A stretch of DNA of 36,677 nucleotides from Dietzia massiliensis (GTDB lineage: Bacteria; Actinomycetota; Actinomycetes; Mycobacteriales; Mycobacteriaceae). Location: assembly GCF_018390595.1 (NCBI RefSeq), contig NZ_JAHBAV010000035.1, forward strand, positions 1-36,677, in the 5' to 3' direction. The notes beneath the pieces were generated by a model that was not told the DNA's origin, ran no database searches, and was given only the letters and a program-made list of their open reading frames with translations. The position numbers and the translations under genes are program-made. Shown here in pieces: positions 1 through 13,019 of this stretch. Every line of letters begins with the position of its first letter. Within the stretch, counting starts at the first letter, position 1.

Positions 1-1533
1 CCGCGCGAGGCGACGCGTCAACGCCGGCAGGGGCTCGCGCACCGACAGCCGGTTCACCGCGCGGATCGACTTCTGCAGCGGGTTGCGGAACGGCGACATC
101 ACCAGCTGGTGCACGCGCGTCGGCGAATCCGCCACCCGCGGCGCGGTGAGCTCCACCTCCTCGAGGTACGAACAGTGCACGTCGCCGCCGAGCAGCAGGA
201 TCGACGCGGGCGCCGGGCGTGAATCCCCCGCGGCGACCTCGGTGAGCAGTCCCACGAGGTCGTCGAAGCTGTTGCGGAACGCGCCCCAGTGCTCGAGGTC
301 CACCGCGCGCCGCGCCCACTCCCCGAACCTCGCGGACACGGGCATCTCCGGGCGATGGCGCGCCACCGCCTCGTTCCACCCCTCCACGTGATGCAACGCC
401 GGCAGCATGAACGCGGGCAACGACGAACCGATCACCAGGTGGTCCACGTCCGCGTCCAGGCACGCGTCCCGCGTCCACGCCCACTCGTCGGCGTCCATCA
501 CCCGCCGGTCCTCCGGGTCCAGGTGCCGTGACGCCCGCACGTCGAGCATCACCACCCGCACCCGGCCGAAGTCACGCTTGTAACTCCACTGGACCGTGCC
601 GCGCTCCGCGTCGGCGGCCACGGCGAAGTCCTCCAGCAGGCGCACGCGCTCCGCGTCGGAGGCGGCGCCCCGCAGGGCCTGGTACGTCTCGTTCGCCTCG
701 AGCTCGTCGGGAGTGAGGTTCCCGAGGTGCTGGTAGACGAAGTAGCTGGAGAACGCGCCGATCACGCGGTCGCGCCACCACGGCTGGGCGGTCATCTCGC
801 GGCGCCACGAGTACGAGGAGTTCCAGTCGTCGCGCAGGTCGTGGTCGTCGAGGATCATGCAGCTCGGCACGGTCGACAGCAGCCAGCGCACGTCCGCGTC
901 CCGCCACGACTCGTGGTAGAGCCAGGAGTACTCCTCGAAGTCGCAGATCTCGTCCGAGACGTCGCGGTCGCCGCCCGCGCCCGCCGAGTCCCGCACCGAC
1001 TGCGGCCCCAGACCGGCGTCGCGGCGCTCGGCGAGGCGCTCGGTGATCTCGCGGCTGGGGATGTCCGCGTACACCTGGTCGCCGAGGAGCAGCATCGCGT
1101 CCGGCCATTCGCGGCGCGGCGTGTGCGCCATCCGGTGCGCCAGCGCCACCAGCGCGTCGGCGCCGATCTCCCGCAGAGCCTCCGGCGTCTGGCTCTCACC
1201 GCGCCGACACGAGCCGAACGCCAGCCGCACGGTGTCGTCCGCGCGCGGCGCGCAGATCACGCTGGGCCTCCCCGGGTCGAGCGGCCAGACCTGCTCGCCG
1301 TCAAGCTCCACCGTGTACGGCGTCTCCTCCCCCTCACGCAGGTGGCACAGGTGCAGCACCGCGAAGTGGTGGCCGTGTACGCCCCAGGTCCGTTCGGTGG
1401 CCACCTCGTCCCCCGCGCGGATCGTCACCTCGCACGGGGCGGAGACCTCGACCCAAACCGTCGCGTCGGTGCTGTCGACGTACCGGAGCAGCGGGCCGAG
1501 GGTGAGCTCGGGCGTGCGGTCGGGCGCAGTCAT
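1..1533 (-). CDS. PhoD-like alkaline phosphatase / metallophosphatase (3' end outside window)
   Basis: The reading frame begins with ATG at 1533 and runs off the left edge, so 511 residues are visible and the C-terminus is missing. The order of motifs fits the PhoD-like metallophosphatase family (phosphomonoesterase/phosphodiesterase): an N-terminal beta-sandwich (residues 1-110), then FGSCRRGE, the metal-binding LLLGDQVYAD, MILDDHDLRDDWN and, late, LLLGGDVHCSY. Asp and His residues in these motifs would hold the metal centre. No signal peptide is visible (MTAPDRTPEL), so unlike classical secreted PhoD this one is probably cytoplasmic, as are many actinobacterial members. There is no Shine-Dalgarno sequence before the ATG. 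A weak -10-like CACACT lies 8 nt upstream. The gene follows the Nudix gene on the same strand after 110 bp. Substrate is unknown. Confidence 0.85.
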   Translation of the reverse strand, partial: MTAPDRTPELTLGPLLRYVDSTDATVWVEVSAPCEVTIRAGDEVATERTWGVHGHHFAVLHLCHLREGEETPYTVELDGEQVWPLDPGRPSVICAPRADDTVRLAFGSCRRGESQTPEALREIGADALVALAHRMAHTPRREWPDAMLLLGDQVYADIPSREITERLAERRDAGLGPQSVRDSAGAGGDRDVSDEICDFEEYSWLYHESWRDADVRWLLSTVPSCMILDDHDLRDDWNSSYSWRREMTAQPWWRDRVIGAFSSYFVYQHLGNLTPDELEANETYQALRGAASDAERVRLLEDFAVAADAERGTVQWSYKRDFGRVRVVMLDVRASRHLDPEDRRVMDADEWAWTRDACLDADVDHLVIGSSLPAFMLPALHHVEGWNEAVARHRPEMPVSARFGEWARRAVDLEHWGAFRNSFDDLVGLLTEVAAGDSRPAPASILLLGGDVHCSYLEEVELTAPRVADSPTRVHQLVMSPFRNPLQKSIRAVNRLSVREPLPALTRRLAR

Positions 1534-1598
1534 GCGAACCAGTGTGCACCCGCGCGGCACGGGGGCGGGACCGGTCCGTTGAGTGGAACGGGGCGTGG

Positions 1599-1657
1599 CA
1601 CCCGAGGAGGGCGCGGCGCGTCACCCGAGGAGGGCGCGGCGCGTCATCCGAGGAGGG
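1599..1657. repeat. 23-bp tandem repeat across the 3' end of the Nudix gene
   Basis: Two identical 23-bp units (1599-1621 and 1622-1644) are followed by a partial third unit (1645-1657) that differs by one base. The third unit contains the last coding codons (Leu-Leu-Gly) and the stop of the Nudix gene, so the gene end and its stop codon appear to have been duplicated downstream. This looks like slippage or unequal exchange, not a regulatory site. Confidence 0.8.
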
Positions 1658-2810
1658 TCCGGGGCCCGACGACGAGGACGTTCCCCGGCAGTCTGTCCCG
1701 CAGTCCCCGATCGGCCGTGACCACCACGACCCGTCGGGGCCCGCCATCCAGCTCGGTGGCCAGATCGACGATCGCGTCGTCACCGGAACCCGGCGCGCGG
1801 TGCACCACGAACGGGCCCGAGTGTTCGGCTGCCCGGGCGGCGCCCTCGATCACCGCGTGCGCGCGGGCGACCCAGCCGAAGGCGGCCGCGCGGACGTGCG
1901 GTTCGGCCGCGGGAGCGGGCGGCTCGGTCGGGGAGGGCCGTCCGGTCGACGGGGGGAGCTCGAGCGTGCGGGGCATCCCGGCGCCCAGTTCGTCGAGCAG
2001 ACGCCCGGTGGCGCCGGCCCGGTCCCGCCACCATCCGTCGGGGCGGGAGCCGAGCACGTTGGCCACGTCCACCACCAGCTCGACCGGTTCGGACCGCAGC
2101 CCGCCCGCCCACGCCTGCGCGAACGCCGGCATGAGCGGCAAGTCCGCCACCCGCGTCTCCGGCACCCAGCGCAGCTCGAGGCTCTCGTTGTTGGGCACCG
2201 TCTCCAGCGCGCGGGGCGCGTCGGCGATCACGGTGGTGTACGTCCACTCGACCGAGTCGGGGGACTCCTGGACCAGCGGCGGCAGCACGCGGGGGCGGCG
2301 GACGGCCCCGGCGGCCGCGTCGGCGCCGGCTGCATCCGTGCCGGAGCCGGCCGCGTCGGCGCCGGAGCCGGCCGCGTCGGAGCCGGCCGCGTCGGCGCCG
2401 GACTCGTCGGGCTCCTCGTCATGCCTCTGGTCCGGGCGCAGCCGACGCAGCATCTCCGCGGCGTGGCGCATGTCCAGGCCGGGCCGGTGCCAGACCGTGC
2501 CGGGCATGCGGGAGGTCACCACCTCGGCGCGGACCACGACGTCGGCGGGCCGGATCTCCGCCTCCTCCTCGGTCTCACGCAGCGCGGCGCGGGGTGCGTC
2601 CTCGTAGGAGTCGCGCGCGCCGCCGGGCAGCGCCCATGTGTCGCCGGAGGCGGTCCACACCGCGCGGTGCTGCAGCAACACCAGCGGGGTGTCGGGATCG
2701 GTGGGGTCGGCGGCGCGCAGCAACAGCCCGGCGGCGCCGAACCGGCCCCACCGGCGATCACCGCCCGCGGACACCACCCAGCCGTTGCCGTCACCCTCGC
2801 TCGCCGTCAC
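1644..2810 (-). CDS. Nudix hydrolase with C-terminal NYN/PIN-like domain (MutT3 position)
   Basis: This 388-residue protein starts at GTG 2810, directly after a strong GGAGGTGGAGG ribosome-binding site. Residues 24-170 form a Nudix domain. The Nudix box is at 64-86, with Gly64, Glu70, Arg78-Glu79 and Glu82-Glu83 in place; the usual Gly near the end of the box is Glu85. A low-complexity Ala/Gly/Ser/Asp linker of repeated DAAGS units is inserted near residues 135-165. From about residue 240 a second domain begins with VELVVDVANVLGS and ends with RRVVVVTADRGLRDRLP, the layout of NYN/PIN-like nucleases (early Asp-x-x-Asn, late Thr-x-Asp). The gene is divergent from glnX. In M. tuberculosis the same place next to the glnX homologue is held by mutT3 (about 217 residues, Nudix only, as I recall it), which suggests an orthologue with an added domain. 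Substrate and nuclease activity are inferred only. Confidence 0.85.
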   Translation of the reverse strand: MTASEGDGNGWVVSAGGDRRWGRFGAAGLLLRAADPTDPDTPLVLLQHRAVWTASGDTWALPGGARDSYEDAPRAALRETEEEAEIRPADVVVRAEVVTSRMPGTVWHRPGLDMRHAAEMLRRLRPDQRHDEEPDESGADAAGSDAAGSGADAAGSGTDAAGADAAAGAVRRPRVLPPLVQESPDSVEWTYTTVIADAPRALETVPNNESLELRWVPETRVADLPLMPAFAQAWAGGLRSEPVELVVDVANVLGSRPDGWWRDRAGATGRLLDELGAGMPRTLELPPSTGRPSPTEPPAPAAEPHVRAAAFGWVARAHAVIEGAARAAEHSGPFVVHRAPGSGDDAIVDLATELDGGPRRVVVVTADRGLRDRLPGNVLVVGPRTLLG

Positions 2811-2975
2811 CGGACCTCCACCTCCTCCCCGGACGGGCCCACCCCCGTATCGGGCGGGTCCTCGAGTCCTCCTCGACCAGTCTGCCCGACTCCGCGCCGT
2901 CACTTCACTAACCTGGGACACACTCCCGTCGCGACGTCGGCTCGGCGGGCGAGGACCGGGGAGGTGAGCGACGCG

Positions 2976-4450
2976 ATGCGCGCCCGAACCCTCGCACGAC
3001 GCGGCACTCCCGGTTCCTCCGACGGGTCCGGCAGCGGTTCCACACCCACGCCGGGCTCCGGTCCCGGAACCGGCGGCCGCTCCGCATCCGGTGCTCGGCC
3101 CGGGGCCGGCGGCCGCAGCGGCGAGTCCGGCACCGCCGTCCAGCCCCGCCACCCCGTCCGCCGCCGCGCCGCCCGCTTCTGGAGCGACGTGCTCACCACG
3201 CCGGGCCGCATGTCGGTGTTCGCGGTCGTGGCAATCCTCGTGGTGCTCGCGGGCGGCATCGTGGCGTCCTCCACCATCACCCAGCGGCAGAGCTACCACG
3301 AGACCCTGCTCGCCGAGGTCGAGCCCGTCGCCAACGCCTCGCAGACGCTCTACAGCTCCCTGACGATCGCGGACTCCGCCGCGAACACCGCCTTCATCAC
3401 CGGCGGGATAGAACCTGCGGAACTGCGCGAACGCTACCTCCAGGCGATCGCGGACTCGTCGTCGTCGATCATCGCCGCCGCCCAGGGCCTCGACCGCAAC
3501 GACACCGAGTCCATCGACCAGCTCGCCCACATCAACGCGCAGCTGGCCACCTACACCGGCCTCGTGGAGACCGCGCGCACCAACAACCGCGTCGCCAACC
3601 CGGTCGGCTCGGCGTATCTCGCCTCCGCGTCCGCGCTGATGCAGGACACCATCCTGCCCGCGGCCGCCGACCTGTACGACCGACAGTCCACGTCCGTGGG
3701 CCAGTCGGACCGCGAGTGGTCGTCGCCGCCGTGGGGCTCGTTCTTCCTCCTCGGACTGGCGATCGCGGTGCTGGTGCTGCTGCAGCAGTGGCTGTGGCGG
3801 CTCACCGGACGGCGCATCAACCCCGCGCTCGGTGTGGCGTCCCTGTTCATGGTGGCGACGTTCCTGCTCACCATGATCGCCGGGTTCCTCGCCGCCAACG
3901 ACAACGCCAAGGGCCTGTCCGAGGGCGCGGCGCCGATGAACGAACTGACCCGCCAGCGCATCAACGCCCAGAAGGTGCGCGCGCAGGAGACGCTCAACCT
4001 CGTGCGGCGCACCGACCCCGAGGGGTCGGCCGCCGAGCGCGCGGCCGTCCTCGGTGGCGTCCGGGACACCCTGACCGTGTACCTCGACGACGAGGAGAAC
4101 ACCGGCAACGACATCAGCCTCGACTCGCACGGCGCGGTGACGGACGCGATCGAGGCGCTCGACAAGTGGATGGCCGCCCAGAACCGCGCCGACTCCCGCT
4201 ACCAGCAGGGCGACTACCAGGGCGCCATCGAGATCTCGTCCGGCCAGGACGCCGGCGACTCGGGGGCGGCGTTCGACGAGTTCGACGAGTCCATGCAGGC
4301 CGCCATCGAGGAAGCCCGCGACACCCTGCGCACCCGCATCGACAACGCCCGCCGCACCTCCTCGAGCGGGCCGGATCTCATCATCGCGCTGTCCACGCTC
4401 GCCGCGTTCGGCGTCGTCGTGGGGATCGCGCCCCGGATCAGGGAGTACCT

Positions 4451-4454
<4 letters not shown>
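2976..4454 (+). CDS. glnX: GlnX-type four-helix membrane signalling protein
   Basis: The protein has 492 residues. A Gly/Ser/Pro-rich cytoplasmic N-terminus (about 1-75) precedes four membrane helices near residues 79-99, 252-272, 283-306 and 468-488. Two mostly helical extracytoplasmic domains lie between helices 1-2 and 3-4, resembling chemoreceptor sensor modules. No HAMP or kinase domain follows. The neighbours glnH and pknG and the topology identify it as GlnX (Rv0412c in M. tuberculosis), which relays amino-acid binding by GlnH to cytoplasmic PknG. The stop codon overlaps the glnH start, so translation is coupled. I chose ATG 2976 with GGGGAGG 11 nt upstream; an in-frame GTG at 2964, preceded by GAGGA, is an equally possible start. 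A TANNNT-type hexamer (TAACCT, 2909-2914) may be the operon's -10. Confidence 0.87.
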
Positions 4455-8025
<3,571 letters not shown>

Positions 8026-8047
8026 CCCGGGGCCGCGGGCGGGGCGG

Positions 8048-9259
8048 CTACGTCCCCAGGCCCAGCACGGAGTCGCACGCCCGCGCGATCGCCAGCTCCT
8101 CGTCCGTCGGCACCACGAGCACGGCGACCCGGCTGTCCGGCGTCGAGACGATCCGCTCGCCGGTGCCGTTCTCGTTGGCGTCACGGTCGATCTCGACCCC
8201 CCAGTCGCTCAACGTGGACAGCGCATCGGCCCGCAGGCGGGCGACGTTCTCCCCCACCCCGGCGGTGAACGTGATGGCGTCCACCCGGCCGAGGACCGCC
8301 CAGTAGCCGCCGATGTAGCGGCGCAGGCGATGGATCACCACCTCGTAGGCGAGTCGCGCGTCCTCGTCGTCGTCGTCCACCCGGGTCAGCAGCTCGCGGA
8401 AATCCCGTGCGCCCGACAGACCCTCGAGCCCCGACCGGCGGTTGAGCAGCGTGGACACGTCCTCCGGCGACATCCCGCGGTCGCGGATGAGATGGATGAT
8501 CAGCCCCGGGTCGAGGTCCCCGGGGCGCGTGCCCATGACGAGACCCTCGAGCGGGGTCAATCCCATGGAGGTGTCCATCGGCCTGCCGCCCGCGATCGCC
8601 GATGCCGACGCCCCGTTCCCCAGATGCAGGACGATCTGGTTGATCTCGTCGTAGGGCCGGCCGAGGACGTCGGCGACACGGTGGGAGACGAACTCATGAC
8701 TGGTGCCGTGGAAGCCGTACCGACGCAGGTCCCATTCACGCGCGGTCTCCCTGTCGATCGCGTACGTGTGGGCCGCGGCGGGCAGCGTGTGGAAGAAGCC
8801 CGTATCGAACACCGCGACGTGCGGCAGCCCGGGCAGCAGCTCGCGGGCGACCCGGATACCGCGCAGGTTGGCCGGGTTGTGCAGCGGGGCGAGCAGCTCG
8901 AGTTTCTCGATGTCCGCCTCCACCTCGGCCGTGACCTCGACCGGCTCGTGGAAGGCCGGCCCACCGTGGACGACCCGGTGGCCGATCGCCTCGACGCCCA
9001 AATCGGTGGGGTGCACCCGCAGTTCCTCGGCCAGCTCCAGTACGCGGGCCAGCGCGGCGGTGTGGTCGGGGAATCCGGCCTCCGCGGTCCGCTCCGCGGC
9101 GGGCGATCCCGTGAGCTCGCCGCGGCGCACGGTCATGGTGCCGACGGGCTCCCCGATCCGCTCGACCAGAGCCCAGGCCAGCTCGGCCTCCTCGGCGGTG
9201 TCGAGGATCTGCAGCTTGAGGGAGGACGAGCCGGAGTTGATGACGAGTACGCGGGTCAT
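8048..9259 (-). CDS. ackA: Acetate kinase
   Basis: The 403-residue product interconverts acetyl phosphate + ADP and acetate + ATP, the second step of the Pta-AckA overflow and acetate-assimilation pathway. Family marks are the N-terminal phosphate loop VLVINSGSSSLK, the GHRVVHGG segment, FDTGFFHTLP, YGFHGTSHEFV, the nucleotide-binding LGNGASASAI, GARDFRELL and FTAGVGEN. Length equals that of the E. coli enzyme within a few residues. The start ATG overlaps the pta stop (ATGA), so the pair is translationally coupled. The gene converges with pknG over a 37-bp gap in which I see no clear hairpin. Confidence 0.97.
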   Translation of the reverse strand: MTRVLVINSGSSSLKLQILDTAEEAELAWALVERIGEPVGTMTVRRGELTGSPAAERTAEAGFPDHTAALARVLELAEELRVHPTDLGVEAIGHRVVHGGPAFHEPVEVTAEVEADIEKLELLAPLHNPANLRGIRVARELLPGLPHVAVFDTGFFHTLPAAAHTYAIDRETAREWDLRRYGFHGTSHEFVSHRVADVLGRPYDEINQIVLHLGNGASASAIAGGRPMDTSMGLTPLEGLVMGTRPGDLDPGLIIHLIRDRGMSPEDVSTLLNRRSGLEGLSGARDFRELLTRVDDDDEDARLAYEVVIHRLRRYIGGYWAVLGRVDAITFTAGVGENVARLRADALSTLSDWGVEIDRDANENGTGERIVSTPDSRVAVLVVPTDEELAIARACDSVLGLGT

Positions 9260-11574
9260 GAATCGCTTCCGTTGGAGTCGCCGGTGCCCTGCGCCTGGAC
9301 GGCCGTGATGGCGACGGTGTTGACGATGTCCTCTACCAGCGCACCGCGCGACAGGTCGTTGATCGGCTTGCGCAGGCCCTGCAGGACCGGCCCGATCGCG
9401 ACAGCGCCCGCGGTCCGCTGGACGGCCTTGTACGTGTTGTTGCCGGTGTTGAGGTCGGGGAACACCAGCACGGTGGCACGTCCGGCGACCTCGGACTCGG
9501 GCATCTTCTTCCCGGCGACCGTGGGGTCGACTGCCGCGTCGAACTGCAGGGGCCCGTCCACGACGAGGCCGGCCACCGGGTCGGCGGCGCGCGAGGCGGG
9601 ACCCGCGGCGGACGCGGCGGCGTCGGCGATGCGCGAGCGCACGAGCGCGGTGGCCTCGCGCACCTTGTCGACGTCCGCGCCCGTCCCGGAGTCACCGGTG
9701 GAGTACGACAGCAGCGCCACCCGCGGATCGATGCCGAAGCGCGCGGCGGTCTCGGCGGACGACAGGGCGATGTCAGCGAGCTGCTCCGCGGTGGGATCGG
9801 GCACCACCGCGCAGTCGCCGAACGCGAGCACGTGGTCGGCCAGGCACATGAGGAACACGCTCGAGACCGTCTCGACGTCCGGGCGGGTGCGGATGATCTC
9901 CAGGGCCGGGCGGATGGTGTGCGCGGTGGTGTGGGCGGCGCCGGAGACCATGCCGTCGGCGAGGCCCGTGTGCACCATCATCGTGGCGAAGTAGGAGATG
10001 TCGAGGATGCGGTCGCGCGCCACGTCCAGGGTCATGCCCTTGTGCTTGCGCAGCTCGGCGTACTCCTCGGCGAACCTGTCGGCGTGTTCGCTCTCCCGCG
10101 GGTCGAGCAGCTGCGCGCCGCTGAGGTCGATGCCCAGCTCGTCGGCCCGGCGTCGGATCGCCTCGGGATCGCCGAGGATCGTCAGGTCGGCGACGTCACG
10201 ACGCAACAGGCGGCCGGCGGCATGGAGGATGCGGTCGTCGTCGCCCTCGGGCAGCACGATGTGCCGCTTGTCGGCGCGAGCGCGTTCGAGGAGCTGGTGC
10301 TCGAACATCTGCGGCGTCATCACGTCGGGCGTGTCGACACGCAGCCGGGCGAGCAGTTCCTCGGTGTCGACGTGCTTCTCCATGAGACTCAGCGCGGTCT
10401 CGACCTTGCGTCCGGAGCCGGAGTAGACACGACCGCGGGTCTCGGCGGCGAGCCGCGCGGTGTCGTAGGTGCCGTGCCGGGTGCAGACGATCGGCAGGGT
10501 GGACCGCATCCCGCGGACGAGCTTGTCCAGGGCCGGGTTCGGCGTCACCCCACCGTTCCAGATCATCCCGGCCAGCGACGGGAAGCCCTCGGCGGCGTGC
10601 GCGGCGAGGACCGCCAACACCGCGTCGGTGCGGTCGGCGGGCACGATGACCACCATGCCGTCGACGAGCCGCTCGAGGATCCGGTCGCCGGTCATGCCGC
10701 CGACCATCACGGCCATCGCCTCGCGGTCGAGCAGCGCCGGGTCGCCGGAGTACAGGGTGCCGTCGACCGCCTCCATGAGCTCGCCCATCGTGGGCGCGGT
10801 GAGCAACGCCTGCGTGGGGAGGGTCCAGGCCGGCACGTCGAGCGTGTCGAGCTCCGCCTGGATCGCCTCCAGTACGTCGGGATCGCAGCGGTTGGCGACG
10901 ACCCCCACGGGGTGGGCGTGCTCAGCGCGCAGTTCGTCGAGCGTGAGCCGGGCGTTGGTGCCGATCTCCGCCGGGGAGCGGTCGGTACCGCGGAGCACCA
11001 GGAGCACCGGGGCGCCCAGGTTCACCGCGAGCGTGGCGTTGAAGTCGTATTCCGTGGGGCTGGGGACCCCGGTGTAGTCGGTCCCGAGTATCACCACGAC
11101 GTCGCACTGGCGCGCGACCACCTGGTACCGGTCGACGATCTCGCCGAGGGCGGCGTCGCGGTCCTCGTGCACGCGCAGGTTCGTCACGCCGATGCAGTCC
11201 TCGTAGTCGAGGTCCACCGTCGTGTGCTGCAGCAGCATCTCCAGGATGCGGTCGCGGGCCGGCTCGTCGTCGGTGGCCGCGCCGGTAGCCGCGCCGGGGG
11301 CCACACCGGGAACCGGCCGCGGGGCGACGGTGACGGGCCGGAACACGCCGACCCGCTGAACGGTCCCGGCGAGGATCCGCAGCAGGCCCAGCGCGACGGT
11401 CGACTTCCCGGTGTCGCCCTCGGGGGCCGCCACGTAGACGGCTGACGAGGAGAGCGGCTCGTTCCCGCTCTGGGCCGGGATGGTCAGCGCGGCGAGGTCG
11501 GCTTCGGGCGGCTCGGCCCCGGACGACTCGGACGACGCGGGCGTGACGGAATCGGGCGGAAGGGAATCGGGCAC
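9256..11574 (-). CDS. pta: Phosphate acetyltransferase, long form with N-terminal P-loop domain
   Basis: It converts acetyl-CoA + phosphate to acetyl phosphate + CoA. With GTG 11574 as start the protein has 772 residues. Residues 45-250 are the BioD/CobB-like P-loop domain of long Pta enzymes (GDTGKST at 53-59), followed by a DRTGG domain (about 270-400). The C-terminal PTA_PTB catalytic domain starts near MTPQMFEHQLLERARAD and includes DGMVSGAAHTTAHTIRPAL and KMPESEVAGRATVLVFPDL. The start is uncertain: no Shine-Dalgarno precedes it, but CACAAT lies 6 nt upstream, a spacing that suits a leaderless transcript. An ATG at 11667 would overlap the HNH gene and add a non-conserved tail. The downstream partner is ackA. 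Confidence 0.94.
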   Translation of the reverse strand: MPDSLPPDSVTPASSESSGAEPPEADLAALTIPAQSGNEPLSSSAVYVAAPEGDTGKSTVALGLLRILAGTVQRVGVFRPVTVAPRPVPGVAPGAATGAATDDEPARDRILEMLLQHTTVDLDYEDCIGVTNLRVHEDRDAALGEIVDRYQVVARQCDVVVILGTDYTGVPSPTEYDFNATLAVNLGAPVLLVLRGTDRSPAEIGTNARLTLDELRAEHAHPVGVVANRCDPDVLEAIQAELDTLDVPAWTLPTQALLTAPTMGELMEAVDGTLYSGDPALLDREAMAVMVGGMTGDRILERLVDGMVVIVPADRTDAVLAVLAAHAAEGFPSLAGMIWNGGVTPNPALDKLVRGMRSTLPIVCTRHGTYDTARLAAETRGRVYSGSGRKVETALSLMEKHVDTEELLARLRVDTPDVMTPQMFEHQLLERARADKRHIVLPEGDDDRILHAAGRLLRRDVADLTILGDPEAIRRRADELGIDLSGAQLLDPRESEHADRFAEEYAELRKHKGMTLDVARDRILDISYFATMMVHTGLADGMVSGAAHTTAHTIRPALEIIRTRPDVETVSSVFLMCLADHVLAFGDCAVVPDPTAEQLADIALSSAETAARFGIDPRVALLSYSTGDSGTGADVDKVREATALVRSRIADAAASAAGPASRAADPVAGLVVDGPLQFDAAVDPTVAGKKMPESEVAGRATVLVFPDLNTGNNTYKAVQRTAGAVAIGPVLQGLRKPINDLSRGALVEDIVNTVAITAVQAQGTGDSNGSDS

Positions 11575-11659
11575 GGGAGCATTGTGACAGCGCGGAAGGC
11601 GCGGCACATCTGGTACACCCCTGCCGGGCGCGTCCCTCACCCCGGTAGGGGGCCGATTG

Positions 11660-12949
11660 TCAGGCATCGGTGAGCCTGTCGACGCCGGGTGGCAGCCACG
11701 TGCACAGCCCGGGCGAGGCGGGGTTCACGATGGTCGTCCAGCCCGCCGGCCCGTCGCCGACGAACCCGTGATGGACGGGACAACCGAGTGCGCCGTTCGC
11801 GACGGTCGTGGGTCCGCCTCTGGACCATTCCCGGACGTGGTGGAACTGACTTTGTCGGGCCGGGGCGGTGCATCCGGGGAAGGTGCACCCTCCGTGGGCG
11901 GCGTAGAGGACCAGCCGCTGGATCGCCGAGGCGATGCGCCGTTCGGGGTGGGCGTCCACGTCGATCCTGTGCAACTCCTCGCGCCCGTCGCGGAGCAGCG
12001 AGACGAACCACGGCATGGCTCCGGCCATCGAGACGGCCTGCCTGACGCTGAGCTGGGTGCCGGAGTCGGTGCGGACGAGCGCGTGGGGGTCCTCGAGCTG
12101 CTCGGGGGTCAGCCGGATCACGATGGTCGCGATCCCCTTGGGCCGTGCCGGGTCGACGGTCGAGCCGAGCGCCCACTGGTGGACGAGCGCGTCGTGGGCG
12201 CGCTGCTCCGGAGTGCGGTCGTCCGATCCGGGTTCGCACGGCACGGCCCCGCCCGGGCCGCCGAAGTCGCACAGCGCCCGCTCCACCAGCGCGCGACCTC
12301 GAGGGGTGAGGGTCATGGTCAGCGTGCTCGTCCCATCGGCGCGCACGGCACCGAGCCGGGCGGAGCGTTGACGCTCCTGATGTTCCTCGCGCTCCCGGCC
12401 GCGGGCGGGGCACAGTTCCGCGAGCCGTCGCGCGGCCTCCGCGCGCAGGTCCGCGGGCGCGGCCGACCGGGCGAACCGTGTGAGTTCCTCGGCGAACCGG
12501 GTCTTGGCCGGGCCGCCCATCGTCCCGGGTAGTGCCGAGACGGCCTTGGCGATGATCCGCTCGTGCTCGCCGGTGATCTCTCCGCTCGCGGCCGCGCGGC
12601 CGGCCGGGGTGGCCTGACGTCCGCCCGCGTCGATCCGGCCGTGGACGGTCCCCTTGGCGAGGCCCAGCCTCTCGGCGAGCATGGCGGCCACGCCTCCGGG
12701 CGTGCGCCCCTTCCGACCGTGCAACGCCGCCAGCTCGGCGGTCGCTCGGCAGCCGCTGGCCTCGAGCCGGCGCGCCAGGACCTCGACGCGGCCCACCGCG
12801 TCCGCGAGCGCGTCAGCATCGTAAGCGGTCCAGTCCACCGCGCACAGCGCTTCGACGGACGCCTCGAGTAACACGAGAACGTCGGCCAACGCGGGCGCGT
12901 CAGCGGTGCCGCCGCCGTCGTCCTCCGCATTCGATACTCCCTGCTCCAC
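11660..12949 (-). CDS. DUF222 / HNH endonuclease domain protein (13E12 family type)
   Basis: The 429-residue protein has an N-terminal DUF222 helical domain (about 20-290) and a C-terminal HNH nuclease motif beginning CTFPGCTAP, continuing FHHVREWSRGG and closing with GCPVHHGFV. The two Cys and the His residues fit a zinc-stabilised HNH fold. Such proteins occur in many copies in mycolic-acid actinobacteria; their function is unknown and some lie in mobile contexts, though nothing mobile is visible here. I place the start at GTG 12949 because a TATACT hexamer ends 7 nt before it, which predicts a leaderless mRNA. An in-frame GTG at 12979 lies upstream of this hexamer and has no ribosome-binding site. 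The gene separates the pta-ackA pair from the egt genes. Confidence 0.85.
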   Translation of the reverse strand: MEQGVSNAEDDGGGTADAPALADVLVLLEASVEALCAVDWTAYDADALADAVGRVEVLARRLEASGCRATAELAALHGRKGRTPGGVAAMLAERLGLAKGTVHGRIDAGGRQATPAGRAAASGEITGEHERIIAKAVSALPGTMGGPAKTRFAEELTRFARSAAPADLRAEAARRLAELCPARGREREEHQERQRSARLGAVRADGTSTLTMTLTPRGRALVERALCDFGGPGGAVPCEPGSDDRTPEQRAHDALVHQWALGSTVDPARPKGIATIVIRLTPEQLEDPHALVRTDSGTQLSVRQAVSMAGAMPWFVSLLRDGREELHRIDVDAHPERRIASAIQRLVLYAAHGGCTFPGCTAPARQSQFHHVREWSRGGPTTVANGALGCPVHHGFVGDGPAGWTTIVNPASPGLCTWLPPGVDRLTDA

Positions 12950-12956
12950 GCCCCTC

Positions 12957-12962
12957 AGTATA
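12957..12962 (-). promoter_or_regulatory. -10 hexamer of the DUF222/HNH gene (probable leaderless start)
   Basis: TATACT on the minus strand, followed by 7 nt and then GTG 12949. In actinobacteria transcription starts about 7 nt after the -10, so the mRNA would begin at the start codon. No convincing -35 is seen. Confidence 0.6.
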
Positions 12963-13019
12963 GAACAGGTGTACGACACCGTGGGCGTGCTTCCGGCGGC
13001 CTCCCGACCGCGGATCTCG

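Noticed and set aside
727..2607. A long plus-strand open frame opposite the PhoD-like and Nudix genes
   Set aside because: It is antisense to two genes with clear family motifs; its composition is that of a GC-rich shadow frame (Arg/Val/His/Gly-rich, no motif).
12950..12979. GTG 12979 as the start of the DUF222/HNH gene
   Set aside because: It lies upstream of the TATACT hexamer and has no ribosome-binding site; GTG 12949 fits a leaderless start 7 nt after that hexamer.
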